A stretch of DNA of 64,000 nt from Suillus spraguei. Its lineage: Eukaryota; Basidiomycota; Agaricomycetes; Boletales; Suillaceae. Both the position numbers and the translations under genes were made by a program. The DNA is taken from assembly GCA_016800925.1 (NCBI GenBank), contig JABCPU010000290.1:1-64000 (forward strand), read 5' to 3'. This document shows positions 11,066-24,007 of the stretch, piece by piece (the stretch's first letter is position 1; each line of letters begins with the position of its first letter). A model generated the notes under the pieces. That model did not search any database. It saw nothing but the letters and a program-made list of their open reading frames with translations, and had not been told where the DNA came from.

Positions 11066-12907
11066 TCACTGCGATCGGCTGCTGTGGCTAAAGCGTGTCA
11101 TTAAGTCTTCAGGGACACAAGAAGTAGCACCGACCTTAACAAATCGAGAGGAATCTATAGCTTCATCATCGGGATGTTTAGACACGTCCCTCTGGGATGC
11201 CCGGAGCTCCTCGTCTTCCGACGCCCGGATATGCAGCTCCGGACGGTGGACCCCGTGGCGGTTGTGAAATGAGTAAGAATTGTTAGTGTCTGTGTTGACC
11301 TGCCCGTAGTGTCGTGCATTCAGGAGTGCGAGGAACGAATTGACATATACTTGAAATAGGACCATTGGTTAGCATGATTCTAGGAAAAGGGCTTCGGTTA
11401 TACCCTTAGCCAATAAGAAGTCGATAGTTATGAAGATGAAGCTGTTCGGCATGACTGCGCACTGCAGACCCTCAGAGAAAAGATAGACAACACATCATCT
11501 GGAAGCTTACTGTAATAATAGTTGCTATTGAACATACGCTGCATTAAATATGAGTCAAGATATGGGATAGTCTGGAAGGAGGAATACCTTGTCAGACAAC
11601 CGGTATTAATAATGTAAGCCATGAGTTTTGTGATGAAGGAATCGGTGCTATGTATTTCATGTTAGTAGTATCTCAGAGCCAGGTGATGAATTGGCCGCTC
11701 CTTACCTAGAAAATCCAGTACGGGAGGTAGCCAGGAGGTAGCATAGTGTTGATGCGATGACGATGTCGGCAAAAGTAATCGTGCCCAAAGACAGGTACAT
11801 CGCCCACTCGAATTTAATCAAATCTGGGAACACATGACATTGATATCTACTCACTATCAGCATTACTCGTAACTAGGGAGTACACAGTTTCACTCACAAG
11901 GCCCAGATAAAGACTGATATTGGGTTGAAATGATAAGTCAAGAACAAGAGCGTCGTTTAAAGCTCACCAGCTGCAACACCTGAAGAGATCTTCAAGATCG
12001 AACAACGAACATACCCAGCTAACAGACTTACCTGAGCGCAAGATTATGATCATGCCCTAATGACGAATGAACAGAATGAAATGTTGAAGAACTTATATCA
12101 ATTGTAAACCTACCACTGTGATAGAGAGGATTCTTGATTTGCCTTTGCTGACTAGGAATATTGCATCAGTCGTATAAATTCATCAATACAGAGACACGTA
12201 CTTGTCCATATGCGATAAACGTAAAGGCTATGGTACAAGAATGTTTATAGGTTGCATATCACATTCTGCACATCAAACTTACAGATGTACAGAATAGATC
12301 AAAACAAACTGTAGAGTGCGTGACTGATATGCATCGCAGAGCTTAGCGAATATAACTCACCTCGATAGCTATCGAAAGCTGCATAAGCCCATCAATATCA
12401 TAGTACTACGGGGCTGCACGGAGGACTATCACCTTAAAACTCCATACAATTCCTACGAGCGCATCGAAATCTGTATAGTTGATCACTAGATAATAATAAA
12501 TGCAGTGGACAATCAAGGCCGTGTGCAGAGCATCGAATGTCCTAAGGTTTCGGGGAAATCTGTCATTTCGACGTGCTCGATAATGGCAACTCGAAGGAAT
12601 GCATACCAGAGCCAGATGACCTGATATGGGGTTTAGAGCAGAATTGATAGAAGGTGGTAGAAACGTACAGCCAACTTATTGAATGTCATTCCTGTGTCCC
12701 TATGTGTCTGAAAGTAAATGAAAGCTTGAACGTTGCTTAAACCAAAGAGACTGTTCCGAAAAATAGGTCAGAATGACAGAAAATACGGAACTGCATAACG
12801 AGCGAATTGTTTACGAACACTGCTGCAGTAGTAACCCCAATAAACAGTGCCCCAAATGTGCTCCCGATATCATGTTGTGGGATGAGGCCTAGATCCGAGG
12901 AGGACAT
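11066..12907 (-). CDS. DUF6534 multi-pass membrane protein, copy B (intact)
   Basis: Same 16-exon structure as copy A; every splice junction I walked through is GT..AG and the frame stays open from MSSSDLGLIPQHDIG to the stop at 11066. Landmarks include AAVLFGLSNVQAFIYFQTH, DALHTALIVHCIYYYLV, FVLIYSVHLLYVYRIWT, DFLIKF-type loop (VFPDLIKFEW), GTITFADIVIASTLCYLL, SRTGFSSTDSF, LMAYIINTGCLTSVCSIATIITCAVMP and LLNARHYGQVNTD, then a charged tail with RASEDEELRASQRD. The tail is longer than in copy A by about ten residues (ends HSSRSQ). Membrane protein of unknown function, presumably expressed from the flank conserved among copies. Confidence 0.82.
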
Positions 12908-14343
12908 TGTTGATTATAATATGCAAGATGTCCAAGTCCAGGTATTAAGTACAATAAGAGTAGCATGGTGCATTGCCACCTGGTGATCTAGTGCTGATGA
13001 CGGGGACACCGATATTTAATTGATTGAAGAGGCCGCATCTGAGAGTATCGGCCATCGGGCTAGCATGATCAGTGATTAATTGCCTCTGGTAAGTGCGAGA
13101 CTGGCACTGAAACGCCAAATTGCGAGCACTGCCACTGGCCGAATTGAACATGAAACTTGGAATCTTTCGTATTTTTGTCCATCCTGAGTCTCCGACGATA
13201 TTTTGATGCGGACGCACTGGGCAAAAATAAAATAAGAAATAGAACAACAAGTTGAAAATTAGTCCAAGTTGTCGATCTTCTTATTTCGAACCTCATGATC
13301 AATTTGCCGAAGTTCCTTGTTTACATGCACATTTGGGAAACGAGATGATTGCAATTCAGTAAACAAAGTCGCCAAAGTCGTCATCGATTCTGCGACGCTT
13401 TGCTTCCAGTGCTCTGCTTGTGATGCATCTCTAATATGGACTTCGTTCACTCCCGGCCCTACTCGTTTCAGTTCTCATTTTTCCATCTTCTCCCAAGTCC
13501 ATCACCGTTGGAATCTTACACTACATACCAGTGCAACATGATCCCTGATCTAGTTCTATTCCCGTGCCTTGCTTGCAACTATGTAACAGATAATGCAGTG
13601 CAGATGGTCGATGGTTTTCTGAGCCTCCATCTAGATCAAGGGGGTAACCTGCACAATGAAGATTTGATATAAGGAAGCCATCAGGAGCAGACACGTATCT
13701 TTATGTCTGACGATCTACTTGAAACATAGAAAGGGGGTTAAAGAAACAACAAATAAATATTGGAGAGTTTTCGGTGCTTGGATTGAATGCTAAACTTGGT
13801 GGTGATCATTCTCCTGACAAAAAGTCATCATGTGATCCTCCGACTTCGAAAGGTGGAGTGGGCAAGTGCGTAAATTGGCGGAGTTGGTCAATGAAGGAGG
13901 AAACAGGAAATGGCTAGAAGGACAGTACATTAGAGTATCGATCGTTTTCGTATGACGTGAAGTTACATGAGATGGCTAAAAACGAAAATCACGAATTATT
14001 GACCTTAGTGGATGTGTCTGAGTCAGTGACCACGATATGATTGGTCAATCCTGGCATCAGTTCTGAAGCAGACACAGGATGACGTATAGGACATACCTTA
14101 AAATACAATTGAACAAACGGTGCCCAACTTCCTCGACTCCAATCCAAACACTCACTGCCCACTGTTGGCCGGTGATCGGACCACTCTAAACGGCGCTTCT
14201 CATAGATAATACTCTAGGTCCTTCTGCTTACCAGTGGCTTTGAATGCACACCAAGATCTCTGCACATTCTCCAATACGCAACTATCATATATCAATGCCG
14301 AAGTTAGAGGACCGGATTCCTATAAGGCTATTTGGTGTCAACC
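12908..14343. other. Copy B 5' flank and gene-free spacer
   Basis: The first ~330 bp (12908-13230) match the 5' flanks of the other minus copies and probably hold the promoter. From about 13250 to 14340 I see no gene; short frames lack motifs. Confidence 0.4.
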
Positions 14344-14977
14344 ATGTTTTCCAACACCAAGAAGAAACAGAATATGCCAGCAGTCACGCCGTCAGATGAT
14401 GCGAGGCCATACTGGTGTTGTAACAGGTGTTGTGCACCTGCCTGAGAGACGACAGATCATGTCATGTTCGCTGGACAGCTCATTGCAACTATGGAATTTG
14501 GAGAGCAACGCACAGATAGGCAAGGACTGGCGAGATGAGGGCGATGAGCATGAGGACGGTTGGATGTATAGCAATGCGTTGTCTCCAAACGGCAAGACGA
14601 TTGCCGGAAGTTTCGATGGGAAGGTAAAGTTGTGGGATGTTGAGAGGGGAAAGGTTATCGCAAAATGGACAGGACACACAAAGAAGTCATCAGTGCGCTG
14701 AGCGGATCCTGGGATGGGACAGCAAGAGTCTGGGCACCAGAATATACTTGCCCGATGACGCACAAATTTCGACAGGGGGATACAATGAGAATGCTGCAAA
14801 AGTCTGGGATGCAAATACGGGCGAGCTTCTCGTCACACTCAAACACAATTATATTGTGTGCAGCTTGGCATAGACATCAGATGGAAATAAGCTTTCATAC
14901 GGCCCGAATATTTGACACAGCCACTTGGAAGTACCATTCTAGAGGGTCATGAAGACTGGGTCAACGCCATCTCCTAC
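14344..14977 (+). pseudogene. WD40-repeat gene relic (N-terminal half)
   Basis: Begins with MFSNTKKKQNMPAVTPS, then after a small frameshift MRGHTGVVTGVVHLPERRQIM, SLDSSLQLWNLES, SPNGKTIAGSFDGKVKLWDVE, AKWTGHTKKS, then in further frames SGSWDGTARVW, ISTGGYNENAAKVWDANTG, FDTATWK and ILEGHEDWVNAIS. These are successive blades of the repeat-rich WD40 proteins common in Agaricomycetes. At least three frame changes without splice sites make it non-functional as written. It stops at about 14977, where sequence switches abruptly to the 3' flank of DUF6534 copy C: a recombination junction. Confidence 0.72.
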
Positions 14978-15030
14978 TGCACACATACTCATCCATCACA
15001 CAGACGATAGAGAATTAATCTCCATTGTCA

Positions 15031-16865
15031 CTATGATCGGCTGCTGTGGATAAAGCGTGTTATTAAGTCCTCAGCGACACAAGAACAGGCACCGACCTTG
15101 ACAAATCGAGACGGATCCACAGTTTCATCATCGGAATGTTTAAACACGTTCCTCTGGGATGCCCGGAGCTCCTGGTCTTCCGACATCTGGATGTGCAACT
15201 CCGGACGGTAGACCCCGTGACGGTTGTAGGATGCGTTAGGATCTGTATTGGCATGCCCGTAGTGCCGTGCGTTCAGGAGTGCGAGGAACGAGTTGACATA
15301 TACTTGAAACAGGGCCGCTGGTCATACAATTCGAGGAAAAGGGCTTTCACTATACCTTTAGCCAATAAAAATTCAATAGCGCGGAAGATGAAGTTGAGTG
15401 GCATGACTGCGCACTGTGGACCCTCAGAGAAGATATAGACAATACAATCTCTGGAAGCTTACTGTAATCATAGCTACTATCGAACATACGCTGCATTAAA
15501 TATGAGTCAGGATATGAGATAGTCTGGAAAAAGGAATACCTCGTCAGACAACCGGTATGGATCATGTAAACCATGAGCTTTGTTGCCAAGGAATCGATGC
15601 TATGTATTGTGTTAGTAGTACCTCGGAGCCAGGTAATAAATGGACTGCTCTTTACCTAGAGAATCCAGTACGGGAGGTAGCCAGGAGATAGCATAGCGAT
15701 GATGTGATAACGATGTCAGAAAAAGTAATCGTGCCCAAACCCATGTATGCCGACCACTCGAATTCAATCACATCCGAGAACACATGATACTGATATCTAC
15801 TCACCATCAGCATTCCATGTAGTTAGGGATTGCATAGTTTCACTCACGAGGACCAAATAAGGACTGGCATTGAATTAAAACGATGAGCTGACAAGAGTGC
15901 CGTTTAAAACTTACCAGTTGCAATACCTGAAGGGATCTTCAAGATCGGACAACGAGCATTTCTAGCTAACAAACTTACCTGAGCTTAAGGTTATGGCTAT
16001 GCCCTAACGACGAATGAACATAATGAAATGCTTAGAACCTATATCAATTGTAAACCTACCACCGTGATAGGGAGGATCCTTGATTTGCCCTCGCTGACTA
16101 GTATATTGCATCAGTCGTAGAAATCCATCAATAGGGATACACGTACGTATCCATATGCGATAAACGTAACAGCTATGGTATAAGAATGCATTATGGGTTG
16201 CGCATCACATTCCGCGCGTCAAACTTACAGATTTACTGGAAAGATAATCAAAACCTGTAGAGTGCGTGACTAAGGTGCACCGCAGAGCTCAGCGAATGCA
16301 ACTCACCTCCATGACTACTAAAAGCTGCATAAGCCCGTCAATATCATAATACTATGCGGCTGCACCTCCGGCTAAGGTAAAAACTCACTTTAGAACTCCA
16401 TACAATTTCTATAAGTGCATCAAAATTTGCATGGTTGATCACTAGATAATAATAGATGCAGTGGTTCATCAGGGCCAGGTGCAGAGCATCGAGTATCAGG
16501 GAAATTTGTAATCTTGATGCGCTCGATGATGGCAAGTTGAGGGAATACATACCAGAGCTAGATAACCTGATATGGTGTTCAAACTAGAATTGATAGAAGG
16601 TGGTATAAACGTACAGCCAGCTTGTAGAATGTCGTCCCTGTGTCCTTATGCATCTGAAAGTAGATGAAAGCTTGAACGTTGCTTAAACCAAAGAGACTGT
16701 CCCAAAAAACAAGTCAGGATGATACAAAACGCAGTATAGTTTCAACTGCATAACGAGCGAATTGTTTACGAACACTGCTCCAATGATAGCCCCAATAAAA
16801 AGTGCCCCCAAAGTGTTCCTGATATCCGATTGTTGCGAGATGAGGTCCTGCGCCAAGGAAGACAT
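15031..16865 (-). pseudogene. DUF6534 copy C, disabled
   Basis: Full-length homolog of copies A and B (start MSSLAQDLISQQSDIR at 16865), but with two clear lesions close together. The 14-nt exon that reads VIWLW/IIWLW in intact copies has TGG changed to TAG (near 16557-16570). The next intron has lost the stretch carrying its 3' splice site: intact copies read ccc-gaaaccttag-gatactcgatgc, copy C reads ccctgatactcgatgc, near 16500. Downstream exons (GTITFSDIVITSSLCYLL, MVYMIHTGCLTS, NARHYGHANTD) still read well, so inactivation looks recent. Exon skipping could not rescue it without losing the second-helix region. Confidence 0.78.
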
Positions 16866-17810
16866 TATTGGTTATAATCTGTAAGGCGTCCAAGCATAGG
16901 TATTAAGTACAATGATGCTGCATTGCCACCCAGTGTTGATAGTGACAGAAGCGCATCGTATTGGTTGGCTCAAGCACATACCGTACACAGTATCGTATCG
17001 GTCACATCAGGCTAGCATGACTCCGATCACGGTCTTGATTGCCCGTAACGCCAAGTACCGAAATTCGAAAGGCCAAATTGCGCATGACGTCAAATAAGGT
17101 CACGAATATTGGAGCAATCACATCGAAGTATGATTTTGCACTGCACTGCCAGACGAGTTGCTGTTAGAAGAACATGAAACTTGGAATCTTTCTCACAAGA
17201 AGCAATTTTCGTATTTTTGTCCAGCCCGCGGTATGATGGGACGCCCTGGATAAAAATTCTTCCACACAGAGGAAGTAAAACTGGGAGTTCTTTTTCAAAT
17301 AATAAATAATAAATAGAACAAAATCAGTTCAAGGTTATGGTAATACAGAATGTCGAGACAGACCCTGATATCATCAAATGGTGCTCAAAAGACAATCATC
17401 GACACAATTCTCCATCCTGATAAACTGTCGTTCTGTAATGAGTGCCATGAAAAGTCACTGGCAATAAAACGACTCTTTCTACGCAAACTGTCTAGAATAT
17501 AAGCTGGTGTGATACAATTAACAAATAGATACCGATGTAATGTAGATCCTCCTTGCTCCCCGCTACTGTGTGCCGTTTGATAAGAGAGAGCTCGCAATGT
17601 CTAAGTATGACCTCTATCTCGCGAGAAGACGGATAGACAATATCACATGCATGCTCATCCATCACGCAAACGAGAAAGAATTCATCTCCGTCGTATCTGT
17701 TGTTGCCGGAATCAACCGCTGTGGCTATGCGTGATTAAATCCTCAACGACACAAAAACTAGCACTGACATTGACAGAACCAGAAAGATCCACAGCTTCAT
17801 GGTTGGAATG
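16866..17810. other. Copy C 5' flank and copy D 3' flank
   Basis: Conserved array flank (cttggaatctttc near 17180, tttttgtccagcccg near 17215) followed by the 3' flank of copy D. No independent gene is seen. Confidence 0.45.
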
Positions 17811-19536
17811 TTAAAACCTATCCCTGCGGGATGCCTGGAGCTCCTGGTTTTCTAATGCCCTGATGTGGAGCTCCGCACGATAGGCCCCATGGTGGTTGTG
17901 GAACTGATAAGAACTGTTAGTGTCCATGTTGATCTGCCCGTAGTGTCGTGCATTCAGGAGTGCGAGGAACGAATTGACATATACTTGAAACAGGACCACT
18001 GGTCAGCACGGTTCCAGGGAAGAGCTTTGGTCATACCTTTAGCCAATAAAAATTCAATAGCGAGGAAGACGAAGTTTGTTGGCATGACTGCGCACTGTAG
18101 ACCATCAGAGACGAGATGGACCATACAATCTCTGGAAGCTTACTGTAATCACAGCTGCCATTGAACATACGCTACATGAAATGAGTCAAGACATGGGATG
18201 GGATAATCTGAAAGGAAGAATACCTCGTCAGACAACCAGTATTAATAATGTAAGCCATGAGATTTGTTATCAAGGAATTGGTGCTGTGTATTTCATGTTA
18301 GTAGTGTCTCAGAGCCAGGCAATGAATGGACCACTCGTCACCTAGAGGACCCAATGCGGGAGATAGCCAGGAGGTAGCATAGTGTTGATGCGATAACGAT
18401 ATCGGCAAAAGTAATCGTGGCCAATGCCAAGTATGTTGCCCACTCGAATTTAATCCAATCCGAGAATGTCTGAGACTGATACCTACTCACTATCAACGTT
18501 CCGTGTAACTGGGGAGCACACAGTTTCACTCACAATGCCCAGATAAGGACTGACATTGGGTTAAAATGATGAGCCAACAACAAGAGAGTCGGTTAAACAA
18601 TTACCAATGGCAACACCTAAATGGATCTTCAAGATCGAACAACGAGCATTTCCAACTAACAAATTTACCTGAGTTTAAGATTATGACTATGCCCTAATAA
18701 CGAATGAACATAATGAAATGCTACATCAATTATAAACTTACCACTACAATAGGGAGGGTTTTTGATTTGGTCTTGCTGACTAGGTATATTGCATCAGTCG
18801 TAAAAATCCATCGATAGGAGACACATACTTATCCATATACGATAAATATACAGGCTACGGGGTAAAAATATTAATTATAGGTTGCATATCACATTCTGCA
18901 CATCAAACTTACAGGTGTACCAGACAGACAATGAAAACCTGTAGAGTGCGTGACTGAGGTACATTGCCGAGCTTAGCAAACACAACTCACCTCGATGACT
19001 AGCGAAAGCTGCATAAGCTCGTCAATATTACAGCACTACGGGGCTGCACGGAGGACCAGAGTAAGAACTCACTTTAAAACTCCATACAATTTCCGTGAGC
19101 GCATTGACGTTTGAATAGTTTATCACTAGATAATAATACATGCAGTGGATGATCAAGGCCAAGTGCAGAGCATCGAATATCCTAAGGTCCCAGAGAGGTT
19201 TGTCATCTCGATGAGCTCGACAATGGCAACTTAAATGATGCCTACCAGAGCCAGACGACCTGTCATGACGTTTAGAGCAGGAATGACAGAAATTAGTATG
19301 AACGTACAGCCAGCTTATATATCGTCTTCCCTGTGTTCTTATGCGTCTGAAAGTATATGAAAGCTTGAACGTTGCTTAAACCGAATAGACTGTTCCGCAA
19401 AATAAGTCAGTAAGTTTAACTGCATAACGAACAAATTGTTTACGAACACTGCTGCAATGGTAACCCCAATAAAAAGGGCCCCGAACGTATCCCCAATGTC
19501 AAGTTGCGTGATGAGGTCCTGCGCTGAGGAAGACAT
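17811..19536 (-). CDS. DUF6534 multi-pass membrane protein, copy D (C-terminally truncated)
   Basis: Start MSSSAQDLITQLDIGDTFG at 19536; the 16-exon structure is retained and all exons through the last membrane segment read openly (AAVLFGLSNVQAFIYFQTH, VVWLW, DALHLALIIHCMYYYLV, ATITFADIVIASTLCYLL, NTGCLTSVCSMAAVIT, CAVMPTNFVFLAIEFLLAK). In the tail, where other copies read RRDVFKHPDDE, this one reads RRDRF and stops, losing about 30 polar residues. Membrane topology should be unaffected. Whether the tail matters is unknown. The intron-3 donor is GTAGGC rather than GTATGT. Confidence 0.75.
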
Positions 19537-19959
19537 TGTTGGTTGTAATCTGGAAGGTGTCTGATTAATAAGTACAGGCTAGTGCATTGCCACTTGGTGC
19601 GAATAACGGAAACACTATCACATATTTGGTAGAAGCACACCGCATGACTCGATATTCAACAACGGTCGTGATTGCCTGTCGCTCCAAGTTCGCTGGTCAA
19701 ATTCAAATTGCACGGCAACCGTGTGAGGTCAAATCAATCAGGCAACAAGCAGCAGAGCAATCACTGATCAAAGTGTCATTTTGCACCGCACTGCTAGCCA
19801 GTTACAAGTCGTTCATCCATGGTTTATGCAGATGACACGAGCCTCAGGTCAACTTGAAGAATTTGTGTCACGAGCTTAGCTAAGTCAAGAACGTATGTAT
19901 CTTTCTCACAGGGTTTGAATTTCAATTATCCAGCCCCTTAAGTGTTGCATATCACTCGA

Positions 19960-20390
19960 CCTCGGTTCAGGCTGTGGCTGCGCTGGTGTTGGACTAATAG
20001 TGACTTGCTTTAGCCTCAACGGTCGATTGACGCGACGATGGAACTGAATTCTTTCTTTTCAGCATGATGAACCAACTAGGGTGGATCGTTTTCTCCGCAT
20101 TCGCGAGATCGGCAGGACCAGCTAATGCCTCATACTTGGCAAACCATGAGGATGCGGGTGCGAAAAAGCATCAGTCCACTCCCATCCTTTCCGTTTTTAA
20201 GGGTTGGAGTTTCTCGAATCGAGTACTACTGTACATACAACTATTTTTTGTTGCACCCGTAGTCAGTGCTCCGGTGGGTTCAACTTTACTATATAGACTA
20301 GTGGTACTATCAAATTTGCAACAACGACATCTTCATACTGCGGGTGCTGCACCCTCTTGTAAAATATATAATCGTGTCAAGGATATTTGA
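19960..20390 (+). repeat. Relic of a plus-strand DUF6534 copy 3' end
   Basis: Similar to blocks at about 23340-23700 and 27100-27400: shared stretches include a gaattctttctttt core, a run encoding something like WTIVSVFARPAND, and a later tcagtccattctcattcc stretch. In the 27-kb copy this block lies just 3' of a recognisable plus-strand DUF6534 tail, and the same core follows intact copy A. I therefore read it as leftover 3' flank of a lost plus-strand gene. Confidence 0.55.
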
Positions 20391-20821
20391 TTGGTGAGAT
20401 CTGAACTCTCGTCTCGAGCTTGCGCAGTCTAGCACAGGTGTACACTACCCTTCTGGGTCAGAAATTTCTACATTCTGGAAAAGATACCAAATACAAAAAG
20501 GCCCCACGGAAAGATGGTTCTGATGTCCGATGGTGATCGGACTCTTGTCAAAATTGAATCAACAACTCCCATCAAACTGATGCCACCCGGATCCTTCAGT
20601 GCCGTGAGAAGTCCTAGTCAATGCCAGTGAAATAGCTTCTTCTGCACAAATCATATTGAACGACCTAATAGATACAATTCTAAGCTGTTAGTAATGCATT
20701 CAACATACAGATACTGATAATAGAAAATACCTCACGCACGCTCATCCATCACACAGACGAGGAAGAATTCATCTCCGTTGTCACCGTGATGAGCCGCTAT
20801 GCCTAAAGCGTGTTATAAGTC
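20391..20821. other. Spacer and 3' flank of copy E
   Basis: Holds the array-specific block at about 20660-20720 (cctaatagatacaat) also present at 10840-10905. No gene is seen. Confidence 0.4.
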
Positions 20822-22627
20822 CTAAATGAGACAAAACTTACCACTGACCTTAACAGACTCGGGGCGAGACGGATCCACAACTTCGACATCGGGATGTTTA
20901 AACACATCGTTCCGGGATGTCCGGAGCCCCTCGTCTTCTGATGCCCCGATGTGCAACTCCGGACGGTAGACCCCGTGACGGTTGTGGAACTGGTAAGAAT
21001 TGTCTGTGTCTGTGTTGACCTGCATGTAGTGTCGTGCATTCAGGAGTGCGAGGAACGAGTTGACATATACTTGAAATAGGACAACTAGTCAGCACAATTT
21101 TAGGAAAGAGCTTTGATATACCTTTAGCCAATAAAAATTCAATAGCGAGGAAGACGAAGTTGTGCGGCATGGCTGCGCACTGTAGACCGTCAGAGAAGAG
21201 ATGGTCCACAAAATGTCTCGAAACATACTGTAATCATAGCTGTCAACGAACATACGCTGCATTAAATGAGTCAAGATACGGGGTAGTCTGGAAGAATGAA
21301 TACCTCGTCAGACAGCCGGTGTTAATAATATAAGCCATGAGCTTTGTTATCCAGGAATCGGTGCTGTGTATTTCGTGTTAGTAGTATCTCAGAGCCAGGT
21401 AATGAATGAATCTTACCTAGAGAATCCAGTACGAGAGGTAGCCAGGAGGTAGCACAGTGACGATGCAATGACGATGTCGGCAAAAGTAATCGCAGCCAAA
21501 GCCATGTATGTCGCCCACTCGACTTTAACCAAATCCGAGAACACATGACACTGATACCTACTCACCATCAGCATTCCGCGTAGCTAGGGAGCACACAGTT
21601 CACTCACAAGGCCCAAAGAAGGGCTGACATTGGGTTAAAATGACGATCTAACAAGAGCGCCGTTTAAAACTTACCAATTACAACACCTGAAGGAATCTTC
21701 GAGATCAAACAACGAGCATTTCCGGCCAATAAACTTACCTGAGTTCAAGATTATGACTATGCCCTAATGGTGAATGAACGTGAAATGCCTAGAACCTATA
21801 TCAATTGTAAACCTACCACTGCGATAGGGAGGGTTCTTGATCTGCCCTTGCTGACTAGGTACATTGCATCAGTTGTAGAAATCTATTGACAGGGAGACAC
21901 ATACATATCCATATGCGATAAACATACAGGCTATGGGAAAATACTGTGTTAATTATCGGTTGCGTATCACATTCTGCACATCAAACTTACATATGCACCG
22001 CATAGACGATGAAAACCTGTAGAGTGCATGACTGAGGTACACCGCCGGAGCTTAGCAAATACAACTCACCTCGATAACTAGTGAAAGCTGCATGAGCCCA
22101 TCAACATCATAGTACGAGGCTGCACGGAGGACTGAAGTTAAAACTCACTTTAAAACTCCATACAATTTCCGTGAGCGCATTGACGTTCGCATAGTTAATC
22201 ACTAGATAGTAATACATGCAGTGAATGATCAAGGCCAAGTGCAGAGCATCGAATATCCTAAGGTTTTAGGGAGATCTGTAGCCTCGACGTGCTCGATGAT
22301 AGAAAGAATGCCTACCAGAGATAGATGACCTGTTATGGCGTTTAGCTTAAGGGCAGAACTGACGGAAAGCGGTATAAACGTACAGCCAGCTTAAAGAACG
22401 TCATCCCTGTGTCCCTATACGTCTGAAAGTAGATGAAAGTTTGGACATTGCTTAAACCGAATAGACTATTGGCAAAATAAGTCAGGATGACAGGAAACGC
22501 ATAACTTTGATCGCATAACGAGTAAATTGTTTACGAACACTGCTGCAATGATAACCCCAATAAAAAGTGCCCCGAACGTATCCCCGATGTCAAGTTGTGG
22601 GATGGGGTCCTGTGCCGGGGAAGACAT
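20822..22627 (-). CDS. DUF6534 multi-pass membrane protein, copy E (intact)
   Basis: Start MSSPAQDPIPQLDIGDTFG at 22627 (an in-frame ATG at 22666 would add 13 residues that the other copies lack). The 16-exon structure is conserved and open throughout: AAVLFGLSNVQTFIYFQTY, VIYLW, DALHLALIIHCMYYYLV, VFIVYAVHILYVYRIWIF, KGRSRTLPIAV, AAITFADIVIASSLCYLL, SRTGFSSTDSW, NTGCLTSVCSLTAMIT, CAAMPHNFVFLAIEFLLAK, LLNARHYMQVNTDTDN. It ends VSGKFCLI at 20822, a shorter tail than B or F. Function unknown. Confidence 0.82.
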
Positions 22628-24007
22628 TGTTGATTGTAATCTGCAAGGCGTCTGGGTAGTGTACAATGAGGCATATCTGTCACATGTTCAGTAGAAGCAC
22701 ATACCGCATGACTCAACCACGCTTTTGATTGCCTGTGACTCCAAGTTCGAGACTAGTACTGAAAAAATCAGGCTAAAATGCACATGAGATCAAATCGGGA
22801 AACAAAAAGTGGGGCAATTATGTATATCAATGACTCAACCGCGTTGCGGCAAAATGCGACGTAATCACCGTCAGCCGCAATCACAAGTCGTTCAACATCC
22901 ATGGTTCGTGCACACAAAGACGCATGACCTACACCATGGTAGCTGACACGGGTCACTTGAAGAATGTACACAAGTACGATGCAGAACAAACATGACAATA
23001 ATTTGATTCACGAAACTTAGCTAAGTTATTTCTCACAGGGTATCAAATTTCGTATCTTTGTCCAGCTCCTATATGTAATTAGCAAGGGTGCTCTATCAAC
23101 CAACTACATAAAGGCCGAGCTTCGCCGGCAGCAACCTTGTACCATTAGAATAGGTCTCAATTTTTTACTTAAGAACCTCGTTTGGGATTCCAATAGGCTC
23201 TCTTCTGGCAAGGATTTCGGACAATATTACATAGTAAACTACAGTCGCGATAGCGAAAACTTCATAGGCTCCGTAGCATCGTTGATAAAACTTTCCTTGC
23301 GTTTATCAGACAAGGCTTTGGCGCATCAAGGTTTGCATCCGCTTCACGAAAGCCAATATGTCGACATGTTATTTCTTTCGTGCTGGATCCACTGGTGCGG
23401 ATCATTGTCTCCGTATTTGCGAGACTGGCCAATGACTTTAACTTCTTGGTATATTATGGTGGTATACTATTCAGCAGATAAGTGTGAAGAGGCATCAATC
23501 CACTCTCATTCCTTTCAGTTTTTAATTTTCATTGCAGCTTCTCGAGTTAAATACATACAACTATCTATCAGTGCACCCATAGTCAAACATCAGGTGGGAT
23601 CAACTTTATTGAGTAGGCTAGTGGCTCTATCAACATCAGGGAAACATAATTCACTACGGAGTGCTACGGAGCACTCTGTAGCACAATCTGTCAAGATATG
23701 ACTATCGACGTCATTATCGTACGTACTCATACATTTATTTTACATACACAATCACTCCTCGTTGCACGCCTCAGACACGTTTCCCTGTGATTCTCCGTCT
23801 AAACCATCATATCAAAACCTCTCGTCGTCGAATATCGTTCTTTAGTCTTTTGAGCTAATTCCAAGTCATCGTTTCTCGTTCCGTTCCCAGTCCGAGCCTC
23901 ATCAGATCTTCACACAATCCAACCCGCTGATTTGTAACAGCATCTTCCCGGTGCCTCACGCGGGCGTTACAACCTCGTTCGTCACATGGACGAGAAAGAA
24001 TAAGAAT
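22628..24007. repeat. Copy E 5' flank, plus-strand relic block and copy F 3' flank
   Basis: 22628-23080 is the conserved 5' flank; 23340-23700 is the second of three relic blocks described at 19960-20390; 23700-24007 leads into the 3' end of copy F. No intact gene is seen. Confidence 0.5.

Noticed and set aside
20064..23701. Small genes at 20.06-20.39 and 23.28-23.70 kb
   Set aside because: The two stretches are homologous to the 3' flanks of DUF6534 units, their frames are not conserved between copies.
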